Counted from the stretch's first letter, positions 1-11,531 are shown. The stretch: 64,000 nt of DNA from Lepeophtheirus salmonis (GCF_016086655.4 NC_052135.2:20178363-20242362); one strand, 5' to 3'. Numbers and translations: made by a program. The notes: a model not told the origin generated them from the letters alone.

Positions 1-475
1 ATTATGTCCTTTAACACTGGAACGACCTCGGATGTGTTAAAAGACATCTTTGGTTTCTAAACTACCAAATCAATACAGTTTCAAAATTGTGAACATAGGT
101 AAAATGACATCATTAAAGTAGTTTCTATGTTTTGTTTAACACATAATTGTAGACTAGGAAGAAATTGCTACAAACTCCATATTGAGGAAATGGGGCGGGC
201 CGTTTTAGTACCTAAAGTATGAATATAATTTATTACTCCATAAACGAGCAGGTACAAAACATTATTTTATTGAGTTGTGACGTATTACTCAATTGATATG
301 ATTGATTGTAGGAGTATTTTTTTATATATTTTGAAGATATTCTATATGTTCTTAGACTCCATAGAATGAGACCAAAAAAATTGAGCCACGATTTGGGAAA
401 GATGAAATTTTGATTCCGAGGTCTTGACAGCAATATTGCTCTAATTTGGTCTAGAAAAACATTTAAAAGCCAAAT
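1..475 (+). repeat. Family B repeat fragment (degenerate)
   Basis: Parts at about 80-130 (TTTCAAAATTGTGAACAT...AAATGACATCA) and 365-460 (a phrase ending GGTCTAGAAAAAC) correspond to the interior and 3' part of the TTAGTGTTGAG family seen whole at 24318-24706. Neither end is clear. The copy may run off the window start. Confidence 0.35.
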
Positions 476-654
476 AGAAAGGAAAAAAAAAAACTCTTTT
501 GAAACTTAGTCACAACACTAATATACCGGACTAACCGCAATTATTTATTCATCTCTAATATGCAAATTTTAAGAGGTAAAGAGGTTTTTTTTTAATTTTC
601 CTATGAGTAATGTTGTAGAATATATAATTAACTGTCGATTGCTAAGAAAAACGT

Positions 655-800
655 TGTAATAGTCACAGTACAAGAACAAGATTGAAATAGCAGCGCTCCT
701 CCGCGCGGGATTGTCACAGAAGGTAATTGGGGAGCAGACTGAGACCTCAAGGAAGACGATTTACAATGTCTCCATGCAATGTTTAGGAAAAAGGTAGGTA
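655..800 (+). pseudogene. Tc1/mariner transposase N-terminus, relic
   Basis: One frame reads IEIAALLRAGLSQKVIGEQT then ETSRKTIYNVSMQCLGKR. That is the helix-turn-helix DNA-binding start of a mariner-type transposase (a pattern like ALLRAGxSQKxI...TSRKTIYNV). The frame stops soon after and the catalytic DDE/D domain is not next to it, so only a fragment survives. Its GC content stands out from the AT-rich surroundings. Confidence 0.65.
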
Positions 801-1144
801 TATTGCAGAATTCTTATATAAGAAGGTTCCATATTTTTACAAATATGTAAATATTTCTTATAAGGAGAAAATATGTACGTGCATTATACATATTTACCTA
901 TATAAATAATATAAAAGAATTGATCGAAGAACTTTATACTTACATGTACTACTGCATAATATTATCTGCAGAATAAATAAAATGTAAGACTCTACTTATT
1001 AAGAAAGTCAGTAAGTCAATATTTATTGTACTAATACTTTCAGATTTCTTAGGACCATAACTATTGAAATTGGAAAAAATAAAATGAGGGCATATCCATG
1101 ATTGTCTATTTTGTACTTTATGTATATTTACTTCATAAAAGATT

Positions 1145-1220
1145 TTAGGTCAGATAGAGTAAATGTAATACTATAATGTTTAATTATACTTAAATCAATG
1201 CAACTCTATCTTATCAATTT
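1145..1220. repeat. Small foldback repeat (AGATAGAGT type)
   Basis: AGATAGAGT near 1153 and its inverted partner ACTCTATCT near 1203 flank an AT-rich loop. It resembles the AGATGGAGT/ACTCCATCT hairpin that forms the tail of the SINE-like repeats at 1370-1500 and 19555-19760. Probably a tail fragment of that family. Confidence 0.4.
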
Positions 1221-1369
1221 AAGGAAAAATAATGATAATAAAATGAATAAGTTCATGAATCTTCAACTTATAATTTTTTGTACTTCATAAATATTTGTAT
1301 AAATAGTCACAAACATTTCATAGAAATAAGTATTATACATATGTTACTTTTTTAATGTTCCTTAAATTA

Positions 1370-1500
1370 AAAAGAATGGAGTTGCGCAATGTTTATGTAT
1401 AAGTAAACATTATTGTATTACAATTACTCCATCTTACCTAGGAATTGTCTTTAAATTTCTTCCGAGCGCGTTATACAGTGAGCTACGTCTTTCCATATGT
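1370..1500 (-). mobile_element. tRNA-derived SINE, truncated copy
   Basis: On the minus strand GGAAAGACGTAGCTCACTG contains a tRNA-like box A (TAGCTCACTG). It is followed by CAATTCCTAGG and the hairpin ending in CTCCAT. The same order is found in the better copy at 19555-19760. The box B half is missing here, apparently deleted between about 1458 and 1462. Confidence 0.5.
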
Positions 1501-2574
1501 ATTTATTGTCTTGAAATAGTCACCTCTGCAGTTTAGAGAGGCTTTGTTTGATTTTATTAACTTGTTTGGCTATAATATAACCTCTTCAACAAAAATTTAT
1601 CCTTTTTGCTATATTTAGATACAAATTGCTCTATCTCCAAAGGATGAATATGAATCATTTATGAATAGAAATGGAAGATAATACATGAGCTGTATAATAC
1701 ATTTTTGAGAGAAATAATCCTAGCTTGTTTTTGTGTTAATTGGCCCATTACTTCAACTATCATCAGTAAATAACAGTTTATTAGATACTTTTTTAAATTA
1801 GACTTCTAATCTATTTCTAATGAGGGGTCATTCATAAATTCTGTGGTTCTGTTTTCACATAATTTTTTCTCCCCCCCCCCCTTTCCAGTGGACTAAAGCT
1901 AAACTCCCTTGTGAAATAATTCCATCCCATGACGTTTTCTTATTTATTTTTTTAAGTATCACTGTTTTTCAATAATAAAAAAAGGCGATATTTTTCTATT
2001 TTTTTTTCAAATTTTTGTACCATGTTCCCTATGACGTCAAATATGCAATCTTGGTATATTATTCAAGTCCACGTGGTTTTAAGTTGACCCCTTCAAAAAA
2101 AGATTGACGTGGTTGTAGGTCTTACTTTCCTTCCCAATTTGTGGCCGCATGATTTGTGAATGTATCCTTACATAGATGTCAATAATTTCCATACACGATT
2201 ACAATTAGTTTGCTTTTTATTCAGAAATGCACAAATATGTAGAAAATAGCTCATCATAAATAACATGCTTGGATTTCAAACAAAGCAATTATTTTATTTT
2301 TCTAAAAGTCAAGTGCTAATACCCATTATTATATTATATACAGCTTACATACTAATAAAAGCAGTTTGTTAAAACAACATACACATAGTTCTTTTATGCG
2401 CTTGTTTTTTCTGTTTCTCTCTATGTAACAAATATAAATATGCCAGAAATTGACAGTTTAAAAAATAATTATTTGGAAATTTATGACATGTACAATATAC
2501 TCCTATTTTTTTATTATTATTATTATCCTTTCCATTATTTCAAGAATAAAGTATTAATGTATTAGAGTGATTTA
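1501..2574. other. Gene-free intronic stretch
   Basis: AT-rich sequence with a C run at about 1871-1882 and (TTA)n near 2508-2524. I see no exon with splice signals and no recognisable element. Confidence 0.5.
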
Positions 2575-3010
2575 TATAAGGATATAAATCCTAAACATTT
2601 TTTAGCGTATGAGTACTTTTGTTTTTAACAACCTGAACCTTTCGGGTCTTCTACAGATGATATCATTATTCTTATATTCTTGAGGAGGGAAAATCTAAGT
2701 ATAAAGTGCGTGTGCTAATGATTAATGGAGAGTGACACTGAGGATTGGTTCAAGAATTATAAGTGTCGGTATCCATTAGACTCAGAGTAGAATTGAGGAT
2801 TTCTGCATATACCCTTCCTGTATACGGGGCGGAAATTGTTCTTTTTTTCCCATCTTATAGCTGTTTATAGCTAAATTGATGAAATGGTATGACAGCTTAG
2901 TTGCTCTACCCTAAAACATTCCTTAAATTATGAGGGTTACCATGTTGATCTTAGGTTTCTTTTCTTTTCTACATACCGAAAATGCTTACGATTTACATTC
3001 CTAAGTTTTA
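2575..3010 (+). mobile_element. Partial copy of the hAT-like element found at 61385-62108
   Basis: The string of phrases TTTTTAGCGTA...GAGTA, TTCTTGAGGAGGGAAAATCTAAGTA, ACTCAGAGTAGAATTGAGGA and TATGACAGCTTAG occurs in the same order and spacing in the complete element at 61385-62108. Here neither end with an inverted repeat is evident. No coding sequence is visible, so both are non-autonomous. Confidence 0.6.
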
Positions 3011-4061
3011 CATAAATATGAAGAAGAAAGCAGGAGAGAAAAAGAGAGGCTAAATAAATATTTGTAAATGGATTTTTTTCAATTCCTTATAAGCACAAAA
3101 TGTTCAAAAATCATTGCCAAACTTCCCTCTCCTCTTTACTCAACTATTTGTAAAATAACATTATAAAAAAAGTAGTTGACTTCCTTTAATAAAATGATTA
3201 TACGAGTATTATGTTTTTATATATGCCATAAATTATGATTATGACTTTTTAAATATGTATTGACTTTTTATAGTAATAGTAAATTAAAAATAATGCTCTA
3301 AAATATTTAATTTTTATTCCTTCGGAATAAATCAATAATATCAATTTTCCTAATATTTTGTATTTTTTTATATGAAGGAGGAACAAAAATAGAGAAACAG
3401 GAAGTATAGCCAAGACTTTTTTATATTTGTATTTCAAGTTCTCAGTTGAAACAGTCAATTGTCAAAGTTTTATTGAAGAGCAGTGTCTCAAAGGGATCAG
3501 GTTGCTTCATTTTTAAAGCCTAGCATCGACTCAACGAAGATAGTAAACATATAACAATAGTCTATAACATAAGTAAAAAAATTACTTGTCTTAAAATCTT
3601 TTAAATTTTCTATTTAACCCTTGTAGTAATTGAGAAGTTGATCACAAATCGGATATTAGTTTTTGATAATTTTCGTGTAAACCACTATATCTAATGGTTT
3701 AAAAAAAAAAAATAATAATGCCTCTGCTTTAAATTGTTTTATGCCAAAGGAGTTCATTTGAAGCGCAAATAATACGGGGTTAACTTACATGAGAGTATTT
3801 GCTTCTAGATGGTCTCTAATATATAATAAAAAAACAATCAATATAAGCTATTATAATAGCTTTTCCCAGAATATAAATATATATATATATAAAATGTAAC
3901 AATGAATTCTTCTAACTTTTTGACTATATTATTGATGTGTTTTGCCTTTCACTTTTAAGGATATTCAAAAGACATCAAATGAAGTGGGAGGAAGAGGGAA
4001 GAGAGAATCCTTTTAACTCAATGTGTTTTTTTCCCAAGGTAGGTAGTTATATTAAAAAAAC

Positions 4062-4093
<32 letters not shown>

Positions 4094-4154
4094 GGGAGAG
4101 TGGAGAAGAAAAGTAAGAAACTGAAGCAAAACAAATATCAATAATATATATCTG
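3011..4154. other. Gene-free intronic stretch with A/G homopolymer
   Basis: AT-rich sequence. At about 4055-4097 there is a run of more than 30 A followed by GGGGGG, which could be the tail of a retroposon or a simple repeat. (TA)n lies near 3876-3890. No exon seen. Confidence 0.5.
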
Positions 4155-5303
4155 TATTTGTGACTCGTCAACACAAAAGAAAGCTAGAATTATTTTTCAC
4201 AAAATTGATTGTGGATAACATTTGTACTCTTTGACGAATTATTGTCTATTTCTATCAACAAATTATTCTGATTAACCCTTTCAGTGTGCCGCAAATTGCA
4301 CTCTTAAAGTATCCAAAATTGATATTCATATTAAAAGAATAAAAAAAAACATGGATTTTATGGATGAAAGATCAGATTGAAGCCAATATAAGTTTCTTTA
4401 TTAATCAAATAATGTTTTTAAAATATAGCAAACATTCTTGGCGTGCACAGAAAATTTTCATTGGGAAAAATTCTCGTCATTTACTAAGAAAATCAGAATA
4501 CCTCGACCCAAAGCTTGTTTTGTTTAATGGTAGGACCATCAAGCAGGTTAAAAAATACTGCCAACAATTCACAAAGTATGTAGGTCCCATCTAAAATACT
4601 GCTAAATAAATTCAAGGTCTCGGTAAATTGTAAACATGTTAATTTTGATACGGTTAATATAAAGTTGACCAGAAGTCCCGGTTTTAGCATGACTGTCCCA
4701 GTTAAAAATACAGTACTATCTAAAATATATTTTTTCTTTTTTAGTTCAATCAATCTGTTGACTTTTTGAACCTAAGGGCTCGGTGAACATTTTGTAGTAT
4801 TCAGGGGGGTTGGGGGGGGGACAGAGCATAAATGCTTTTCGAAGTGGTAATAGTGGTTCTTAACCTGCTTGGTGGACCTACTCTAGACTTAATCAGGTTT
4901 ATTTTGGAGCATTTGGAAGGGCCTATATCCTTTGTGTATTTTTACCATATTTTGCCTTTGCCGTAGTCTTTATCAACCCATGTGCCCGGGGTTCATTTTG
5001 AAGTATTTGCAAGGAGCATAAAGTGTTTTTTTTTATCAGCTTGATTGCCTTGCCATTTATAAAACAAGTTTTGAGGAGAGGTTTTATCATTTGTTATGAA
5101 ATGACGGGAAATATTCTTAATGGCAATTTTCCTAGAAAAATTCCTGGGTATCTTAACTCATCCCAGAAATTTGATTACAAAGCCTGTAATAATTAAATCA
5201 AATATCTCTATGAAATATTGGACTGTATGTATATTGTATATATTAAATTAATAAGGATTTATTTACTTTACTTGATTTTTGTTCAATATTGTTCTTATGT
5301 TGA
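4155..5303 (-). mobile_element. Family A MITE, split by a nested element
   Basis: A family A MITE in reverse orientation. It starts with TGACTCGTCAACACAAAAG near 4161 and ends with TTGTTCAATATTGTTCTTATGTTGA at 5303. The two halves (4155-4441 and 5140-5303) together make about 450 bp, the normal family length. They join at the phrase ATTCTTGG/ATTCCTGG, which is a continuous ATTCTTGGGTATCTTAA in intact copies such as 23027-23433. The gap is filled by another transposon. Confidence 0.75.
4442..5139. mobile_element. TIR transposon nested in a family A MITE
   Basis: About 698 bp inserted into the MITE and flanked by an 8-bp near-identical duplication, ATTCTTGG (4434-4441) and ATTCCTGG (5140-5147). 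Its ends are imperfect inverted repeats: AGAAAATTTTCATTGGGAA...CTCGTCATTT on the left, and GGAAAATTGCCATTAAGAA...CCCGTCATTTC reading in from the right. An 8-bp target duplication is typical of hAT elements, and the internal phrase TAGTGGTTCTTAACCTGCTTGG near 4850 looks like a hAT end, but no transposase is visible. Classification as hAT is inference. Confidence 0.65.
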
Positions 5304-6134
5304 AAAAGAAGCTCAAAAAATAAAATATATAAATATATATATATAAAGGAATGGAATTTTTTTAGGACTCTTTCGATAATGATAGAAAGGAGAGAGAGCT
5401 TCGAGGATTTGTAGGTTAAACGTTTAAAGACACGCAAACCATTGGGAGGGAAAATTATTTATTTGTTTATTTTTATATTTTATGTGTATGTTCCTTTTGA
5501 AATACATATATCTATAAATGGACAAAAGCTTGAAAAATTGTATTAAATATTATACAAGATAAACAAGAAGCTTATCGAGGAGAAGGGGAACAAGATATAG
5601 ATAAAGTTTTTCGCTTTTTTTCTCCCCCAAAAAAAAAAAACCTACTTTTTTCATTAGATAGAAAGGGCTCCCTCTTACTTAATGAAGGTCGTCATGAACT
5701 CTTCTACATAGAACCATATTAATAATAATTAACAAAAAATGATAGAAGAGAGAGACAAGCAACATTTAACATTTGTCATCGTCAAATAATAAAAACCTTA
5801 TTGAAGAGTCTTCTATCACGTAGTTACCTTTATTTTATCTCTCAACCTGTAAAAAATGTGTCAGTGTATAATAATAATTAGTGTTCATAGAGGGTCTGAA
5901 ACTGATTTTTCTTATATTCTTTCTTAAATTATATTTTTAAGGCCCTGGACCGAATTTTAGTTTTCTAAAAAGTATAATATGTTTTTATCATTTGACGTTA
6001 TAATGAAATAACAATAGTAATAAATTTTTGCAAGATATGTGCAACTCTTTTTAACATATCTGATATTTCTAATTTGCCTTAATATGGATTGAGCCCAATG
6101 AATTGGGAACCACAATTGAAGAGCTTTCTATGTA
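5304..6134. other. Gene-free intronic stretch
   Basis: AT-rich sequence with short microsatellites, such as (TA)n at 5328-5345, and poly-A at 5629-5640. No exon or known repeat was recognised. Confidence 0.45.
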
Positions 6135-6450
6135 GTAACTAATATCGGGACTCGTTCCGGGACCGAATTATTTTTCCCACTCGATCATAACTGATTTTTT
6201 CCAGACTGATCTGGATCTGATATTTAATCCGTGTAAAAAAATTTTATGTATAAAAAAAGGTTATAATTAATTTATTTTCCCTCTCTCTTCTCTCACAAAT
6301 ATCATTTTTTTCTTCTAACTGTTTTTCTAAAAAAAGACTTTATGGGTCGAATTTTACTTCAAGATCGGTCCAGACCGAATAAATAAAAATTAAAATGGTC
6401 TCAAACCCTTGTCGGATTTCTAGACTGAAACCCAACAGTAATAACACGGG
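6135..6450 (-). mobile_element. Family B repeat, degenerate
   Basis: It ends with GGATTTCTAGACTGAAACCCAACAGTAATA near 6415-6444, the inverted form of the family B start (TTAGTGTTGGGGTTTCGGTCTGAAAATCC). Interior phrases of the GGTCCAGACCGAAT kind also fit. The left end is poorly defined. Confidence 0.5.
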
Positions 6451-6862
6451 TCAGTTATTCATAAATTAATTTTTTATGATTGTTGTTATAATACAAAGGT
6501 TCCTTTGATCAGAATTTGTATCTGCTATATATATATATATATAGAAACAACAATATCTCATCACTACTACCAACAACAACGGTATGTTGATGTAATATGA
6601 GAAAATTACATGAGATTTATAAATGTTTTACACATGTATAACTTCTTCTCAAAATTTATGAGCTGTGTCAGCAATTCCTTTCTGCTTTTTTTTCCATCCC
6701 TATACCATTTTTTCGTCGAACGGAGAGAAAATAATTGTATTACTTTTTACAAGATTTTTTTTTTTTACATCAACTAACTAACTAAACGTATTTACAAAGA
6801 AAAAATTAAAAACTTTTTCATTTCCTCATGAATTCTACTGCTATACTAAAATATACAAATGT

Positions 6863-7232
6863 ATTAGCGTTGAATTTCTGTCTGAAACCGTTATAACTTT
6901 TAGTGGAATGAACTAATTCGCTCTAAATAGGTCTCAAAGTAAAATTCGATCTATATCGATTCCATGATGAAAGGTTGATAACCCGTCTTGTGTGTTTCAA
7001 AATCAAAAATAACGTTATATGAAATTAAATGTGTTTACATAAATCATATTTGTACAATTCATCAATCATGATAAGATAGAAAATTGGTCTACAATTTGAA
7101 AAAGATCCAATTTGGGTCAACGTTCTGGACCAAAATATGAGTCCAAATCCGTCTAAAATAAATGACTTAAGACCGAACCGAACCGAAAAAAAAAAAAAAA
7201 ATAGGGATTCGCCCGAATATCAACACTAATAT
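6863..7232 (+). mobile_element. Family B TIR element
   Basis: About 370 bp. It starts with GCGTTGAATTTCTGTCTGAAA and ends with GAATATCAACACTAATA, the family B termini. The interior shares GAACTAATTCG, GTGTTTCAAAATC and ATAAATCATATTTGTA with the copies at 24318 and 18406. There is no coding content. Confidence 0.6.
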
Positions 7233-7848
7233 GTATACTGTATATGCATACTATTAAAAAAACAGTGAGCAATATACTAAATAGACTTTTTTAAAAAGGG
7301 ATCTTGATCATATCTTGTAGAAAGAAGGAAAAAAACATTCCCTTATTTTTCTCTCTCTGTACTTATTTCACAAACATTTCAAAACAAATAAAGAATACTC
7401 AAAAAGAAGAAATATTGTAATGAAGAAAGGCTTTCTTTTTTCTCTTTCTCTTCCTTCTTAATTATTCAGATATACTACATATTCTATTATTATTTATTAG
7501 AGAGCCTGCCTCTAGGTCATGGATTTTAATGACCAAATAAGGGATATACATGTATTGTATACATCTAACTTTCCAATTTCCTCAAATATTATGGAACAAA
7601 AAGAATACTAAAAAAATTGATTAGGAAAGCGAATTGCGTGTTTTATTATTATTCTAGATATTTGTTTCCCCCTGCTATTCTTCTTAAAGAGGAATATGTT
7701 TTATAGTAGTTGTCTATAAGTATAAAGAAACACGAAGAATATAAAAAAAACCCTCTCTGTATCTATATTTATGTATAATTTTCTTTCTTTTAGACTCATT
7801 AGGGTGATAATAATAGGGGGTAAGGGGCTATCCTTTACCATAACTTAC
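7233..7848 (-). other. Teneurin intron 3, 5' part
   Basis: Intron following the transmembrane exon, starting at the GTAAGT donor at 7848. The sequence is AT- and polypyrimidine-rich with no exon recognised. The whole of 1-7848 appears to be this one intron. Confidence 0.5.
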
Positions 7849-8081
7849 CTGTTGTATAGACAAGAGCCGAAATGAGGATCCCAGAGAGAAGCATAAAGAA
7901 AATGGCAACAAATTTCCAACTACATCTGGATCCAAGATCCTTCTTGATTCTCCAATGTGATTGACTATATTGACTGGAAGAATTTGGACTTGACCGACGG
8001 AGTCCTGTGGCCGTGGCAGTACCCGTTCCTAATCGGGTATTTGAGATCAAGGCTTGTGAATTATAACCAGAGAGTGTTGAC
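7849..8081 (-). CDS. Ten-m: Teneurin coding exon 3 (juxtamembrane and transmembrane helix)
   Basis: Third coding exon, 233 bp, residues about 97-174. The acceptor AAAATAG ends at 8082 and the donor is G followed by GTAAGT at 7848, leaving phase 1. A Ser/Thr/Gly-rich stretch is followed by a basic segment (WRIKKDLGSRCSWK) and one hydrophobic helix of about 19-20 residues (FVAIFFMLLSGILISALVY, about residues 154-172). This matches the teneurin layout, in which a single signal anchor follows a Lys-Asp-Leu...Arg-Cys-Ser motif, similar to Drosophila Ten-m. The cytoplasmic part is only about 150 residues, shorter than the 300-400 residues usual in vertebrate teneurins. The EGF repeats, NHL propeller and YD shell must lie downstream of this window, because no further exon was recognised in 1-7848. 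Confidence 0.87.
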
Positions 8082-8152
8082 CTATTTTAAAATGGATTAA
8101 AAATGTTAGTTTGAATTATAACAAATGCAATTTACTATTTAAAAGGTCTTAC
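8082..8152 (-). other. Teneurin intron 2 (71 bp)
   Basis: A very short intron with GTAAGACC at the 5' splice site and AAAATAG at the 3' site. It is AT-rich and has in-frame stops, so it is not an exon extension. It contrasts with the 6.9-kb intron just upstream. Confidence 0.8.
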
Positions 8153-8309
8153 CTATCGATATGCCCTTGCTTTTCATCAGGAGATCGACAAGGGGAGGAA
8201 GTACTTTGGAGTCGATGCCCCGTAGCTGTTAGAGTAAGTGCGTGGTGAGGGCTGAAGTTGGAGTCGTAGTGGAGTCGACTATCCAACGTTGTGTGATTCC
8301 CCATTTGAT
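8153..8309 (-). CDS. Ten-m: Teneurin coding exon 2 (cytoplasmic domain)
   Basis: Second coding exon, 157 bp, encoding about residues 45-96 of the cytoplasmic domain. The acceptor is TTCTTATTATAG ending at 8310 and the donor is AG followed by GTAAGA at 8152. The open frame runs in phase 1 from exon 1 and leaves phase 2 into exon 3, so all three exons join without a stop. The product (beginning DQMGNHTTLDSRLHYD) is rich in Ser, Thr, His and Pro, as expected of the poorly conserved, disordered teneurin intracellular region. I see no domain in it. A family A MITE lies about 23 bp beyond the acceptor. Support comes from splice signals, phase and position between two better recognised exons. Confidence 0.8.
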
Positions 8310-8332
8310 CTATAATAAGAATACAATATATA

Positions 8333-8745
8333 TATATTGCGCATCAACAAAAAAATAATCCTCAACAAAAATCAATAATTGGAGAAAATACCAATTAATT
8401 TTTTTACTTCATATACAATATATATATATGTACATACTTTCATAGGAATATTTGAGTCAATTATAGGCTTATAATTCAAATTTGTGATATAAGTTAAGAT
8501 ACCCAAGAGTTTTAACTATAGTTTAGAACCTTTATTTGATTTTAGAGACTTACAAATAGTATTTGTCTATTGCTCATGTCAAGTTTGGTTACTTTAAGGC
8601 CAATTTGCGACACACCCAAACGGTTAATATGAGTGGTTTTTTGATCGAAATTAAAGGCAATTCGTCCAAGAATACAAATTTAATCCAGGCTCAATTTTTA
8701 GAAAAAATATTCTTGCTCGCTTTTGTACTGACAGGCCACATATGT
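8333..8745 (+). mobile_element. Family A MITE next to teneurin exon 2
   Basis: About 413 bp with the family A left end (TGCGCATCAACAAAAAAATA) and right end (CTTTTGTACTGACAGGCCACATATGT). Interior landmarks in order: GAGTCAATTATAGGCTTATAATTCAAATTTG, AGATACCCAAGAG, GAACCTTTATTTGATT, TTACTTTAAGGCCAATTTGCGACACACCC, TCCAAGAATACAAATTTAATCC. It lies in intron 1, and its left end is about 23 bp upstream of the exon 2 acceptor. Confidence 0.8.
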
Positions 8746-9451
8746 TGTTGTATAGTGTATAGTCATATGATCATTCATCAATGACATATTATGTATATAG
8801 CTTGTATGTAATAATACATCTGATGCTAAATATAAAATATATATAAAAAACATTCCGATTTTTCATTCAAAGAATAACTATTTTCATTTCTTTCTTTGCT
8901 TAAATAGATAAATCTTCTTTTCTTAAAATAAAAATTATAAAAAAAAAAAAAAAGGAAAAAGCTCTTACAAAGATGGATGACTCCCTTTCAGTTCTATTAC
9001 TATTACTCTCTTTCTCTTTTCCTTGATTTACAATAAAAGGAAATAATAATAATAAAAGACGAAGGAGTTTGATCTAATTATGTTACTTTACAATTCCTAC
9101 ACCACTTTTACCAAAACTTGTTATTCCGCTGCTTCCTGTCAAGTACCCCCCCAAAAGAAAGGAACAAACAAATAAATAAAAAAGGTAAAAATAACTATGT
9201 ACTTCTTCTCCATGGTATTTATTATAATCAAAGAACCAGAACCATTTCCTTAAAATATACATACATAAATTATCCTGATGTACATATTATATGTTCATAG
9301 ACATTATCTTTAAAAAAAAGTAGAATATTTAGTAGTGTTTATTCAAAAGTGATATATGAAGTAATGCGATACAAAAAAAATACGTACATTATACTCAAAC
9401 TAACTCTTCTAATGGTCTTTACAGGGATTCATCTCTGATGAATGTACAATC
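8746..9451. other. Gene-free stretch of teneurin intron 1
   Basis: AT-rich with poly-A at about 8938-8953. The open frames present are short and lack splice signals or any similarity I recognise. Confidence 0.45.
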
Positions 9452-9718
9452 TAGGGCGGCTCTTACTGTTTATTTAAAAAAATCAATGTTTATATTTTCA
9501 TTCTATCACCCTCTCGATCGGTTCTCATAGTGAAAATATATTCATGGATCAAAAGTTATAAGCTCTTAATTTTTTATACAAAAATTCAGAAACGAGACCC
9601 ACCTTAAATATCAATTGAAGTTGAAAATATTTGGCACAGCGAAGTTTTATAATGAGAGGGACAAAATGGAAGGGTAAGACAAGTAAAATTAAAGCATTGA
9701 TTTTTTAGGGCCACCCCA
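9452..9718 (+). mobile_element. Family D element, short form
   Basis: About 267 bp bounded by TAGGGCGGCTCTTA and TTTTTTAGGGCCACCCC, inverted repeats shared with the longer copies at 15853-16529 and 47754-48371. It keeps the phrases AAAATCAATG, GCACAGCGAAGTTTTATAATGAGAGGGAC and ATTGATTTTTTAGGGCC. The GAAGTTTTATAATGA phrase is inverted relative to the long copies, so this may be a rearranged derivative. Confidence 0.6.
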
Positions 9719-9896
9719 AATTGTACATATTATATGCAAATAAACAGTTAATTTAATACATGTTAGTGTACTATGTACAATACTGAACACCCTTACTCTC
9801 GAATCTTTACATAGAGGGGCATTTAAATTATTGGACATGTTCAAATACTTAATTAGATGCTGAGATAGCATTAATTTTTTTTTGAAAAGTAATAGG

Positions 9897-9952
9897 CAGA
9901 GTTCTTAGAAATAAATAGTGTGTACACACATGATAGATATGTTAACTCATCC
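9897..9952 (+). repeat. Family C foldback, terminal fragment
   Basis: GTTCTTAGAAATAAATAGTG followed by TGTACACACATGATAGATATGTTAACTC matches the right end of the family C foldbacks (for example 20670-20712, GTGTACACGCATGATAGATGTGGTAAAC). Confidence 0.6.
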
Positions 9953-11162
9953 TAACATATACTTCTATGAAATGTTCGGGCTATTTTTAGAAATATTTAT
10001 GGCACAAAAATATAAATATTGACAGTTCATAATGTTTTTGATTTTTGCTTTCGTTTTATGCACCCCAGATGTTATTTCAAGTGTATAATATATTGCCTTT
10101 TTACTATTAAAAAATGATTATCCAATTATTATTTTTTGGGGTATTAATTTAAATGTAATTTTTGTTAAACATGACTTTCGCATCATAAAAATGCAATTGC
10201 ATTTAATTGCAGTTGGAATACGACGAATACAAATTAATGTTTATTTATTTATTCTTTGCTTGAAGCCGAATAATTCATTCTCATTACACTAATTAAGAAT
10301 AATTATATTTGTTCACATTTCGTGTGTGTGTTGTACATTGGGGTGTCCCAAGGCAAATAAGCCTAGCTAAGCAATAATTAAAATAAAGAGTACTCACACA
10401 TAGATGAATGCATCTGTTATGCCTAATGTACTTCATAAAAAAAAGTGCAGGACAAAGGTTTGGCCTCCCTAGTTTCATTAGGTAAAAAATCCGAGATAAT
10501 CATTATTAATTAATTAGGCTTGTTAAGTTTGTCCTCCATATTAAAATTGCTTTCTTTTTTTTAAAAATGGTTATCTCACTAACATAACTGAACCGGGAAT
10601 TCAGTACATTCAAGTAGCTCAAAAATTTTTATTCAAATAAATTTTTTTCTCACGAGTCAGCCTTTTCAATCAAGTAAATCATTAACCAACAAGTGCTAAA
10701 ATAAGAGGAATGAGCACATGTCCTTAAAACATTACAACTCATTAATACCAATCGGACTCTAGACCCTTATAAAATTCGTGCCACTGAAAAACTACTAATA
10801 AATGATTAGGTGTTATTTTTTTGAATATTGTATCCTTAGGATATGAATCTGTCGGCAAACCAAATGCTCTAGGCGAATAAGGGTACATAAAATTATTTGT
10901 AAAATATTGAATCAGATAATATTTTGACTTAAGGCCATGTCTACTTCCCGTCTGATTCAAGTGCCTCTAAACTGAAGTGTATAACCTATATACTGCTTTA
11001 AGGTCTTTTTCTCTGAACATTACCAACCAGTTGTGTAAAAAAGCCCCCCTAATATAAAAGTATTTGTTAATTTTCCATTTTTCAAACTATAGATTTTTTA
11101 AAAGTTCTAACTTTTTTTTAATCAATGATGATATGACATCAGTATTGGCTACTGTTGTCTTG
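9953..11162. other. Gene-free stretch of teneurin intron 1
   Basis: AT-rich intronic sequence. Short open frames at 10293-10478 and 10742-10960 on the minus strand show no recognisable domain and no splice context. Confidence 0.45.
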
Positions 11163-11531
11163 GTTCTTATTTAGGACTGAGGGCCGCAGTCCGGTCCAGT
11201 TACACTTGTTAGTCCTTAAAAAAGGTAAAATCGATTCCTTGTGACGTCATTGAGGCTATTTTTTTATTTCTTTTATTCTGCTATATTACAGAATAAATTA
11301 TATACTAAGTGGACATAAGCTATGTTCGTTTTATTTTGCATAATATTGAAATCTGAATATTTTTTGCAATATATTTGCTCTCTAACTATAAAAAGATATA
11401 TCATATATCTTATTTAACATAATAAACAATATGAAAAATTCAAAGGACCGACAGTTAAGGACTGATCTGAAGGACGACGGTCTTAAGAACCAGTCCCAAA
11501 GACCGATATGGCCTGTCCTAACGAATAAGAA
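11163..11531. mobile_element. Candidate TIR element (GTTCTTATT ends)
   Basis: About 369 bp bounded by GTTCTTATTTAGGACTGAGGGCC and, reading in from the right end, GTTCTTATTCGTTAGGACAGGCC. Several AGTCCTTA and GGTCC phrases recur in inverted orientation inside. No target duplication is clear, and a second copy was not found in the window. Confidence 0.45.

Noticed and set aside
8563..8784. A 73-codon frame close to the teneurin exons, possibly another exon.
   Set aside because: It is on the opposite strand to the gene and is the translation of a family A MITE. The same string appears in other copies.
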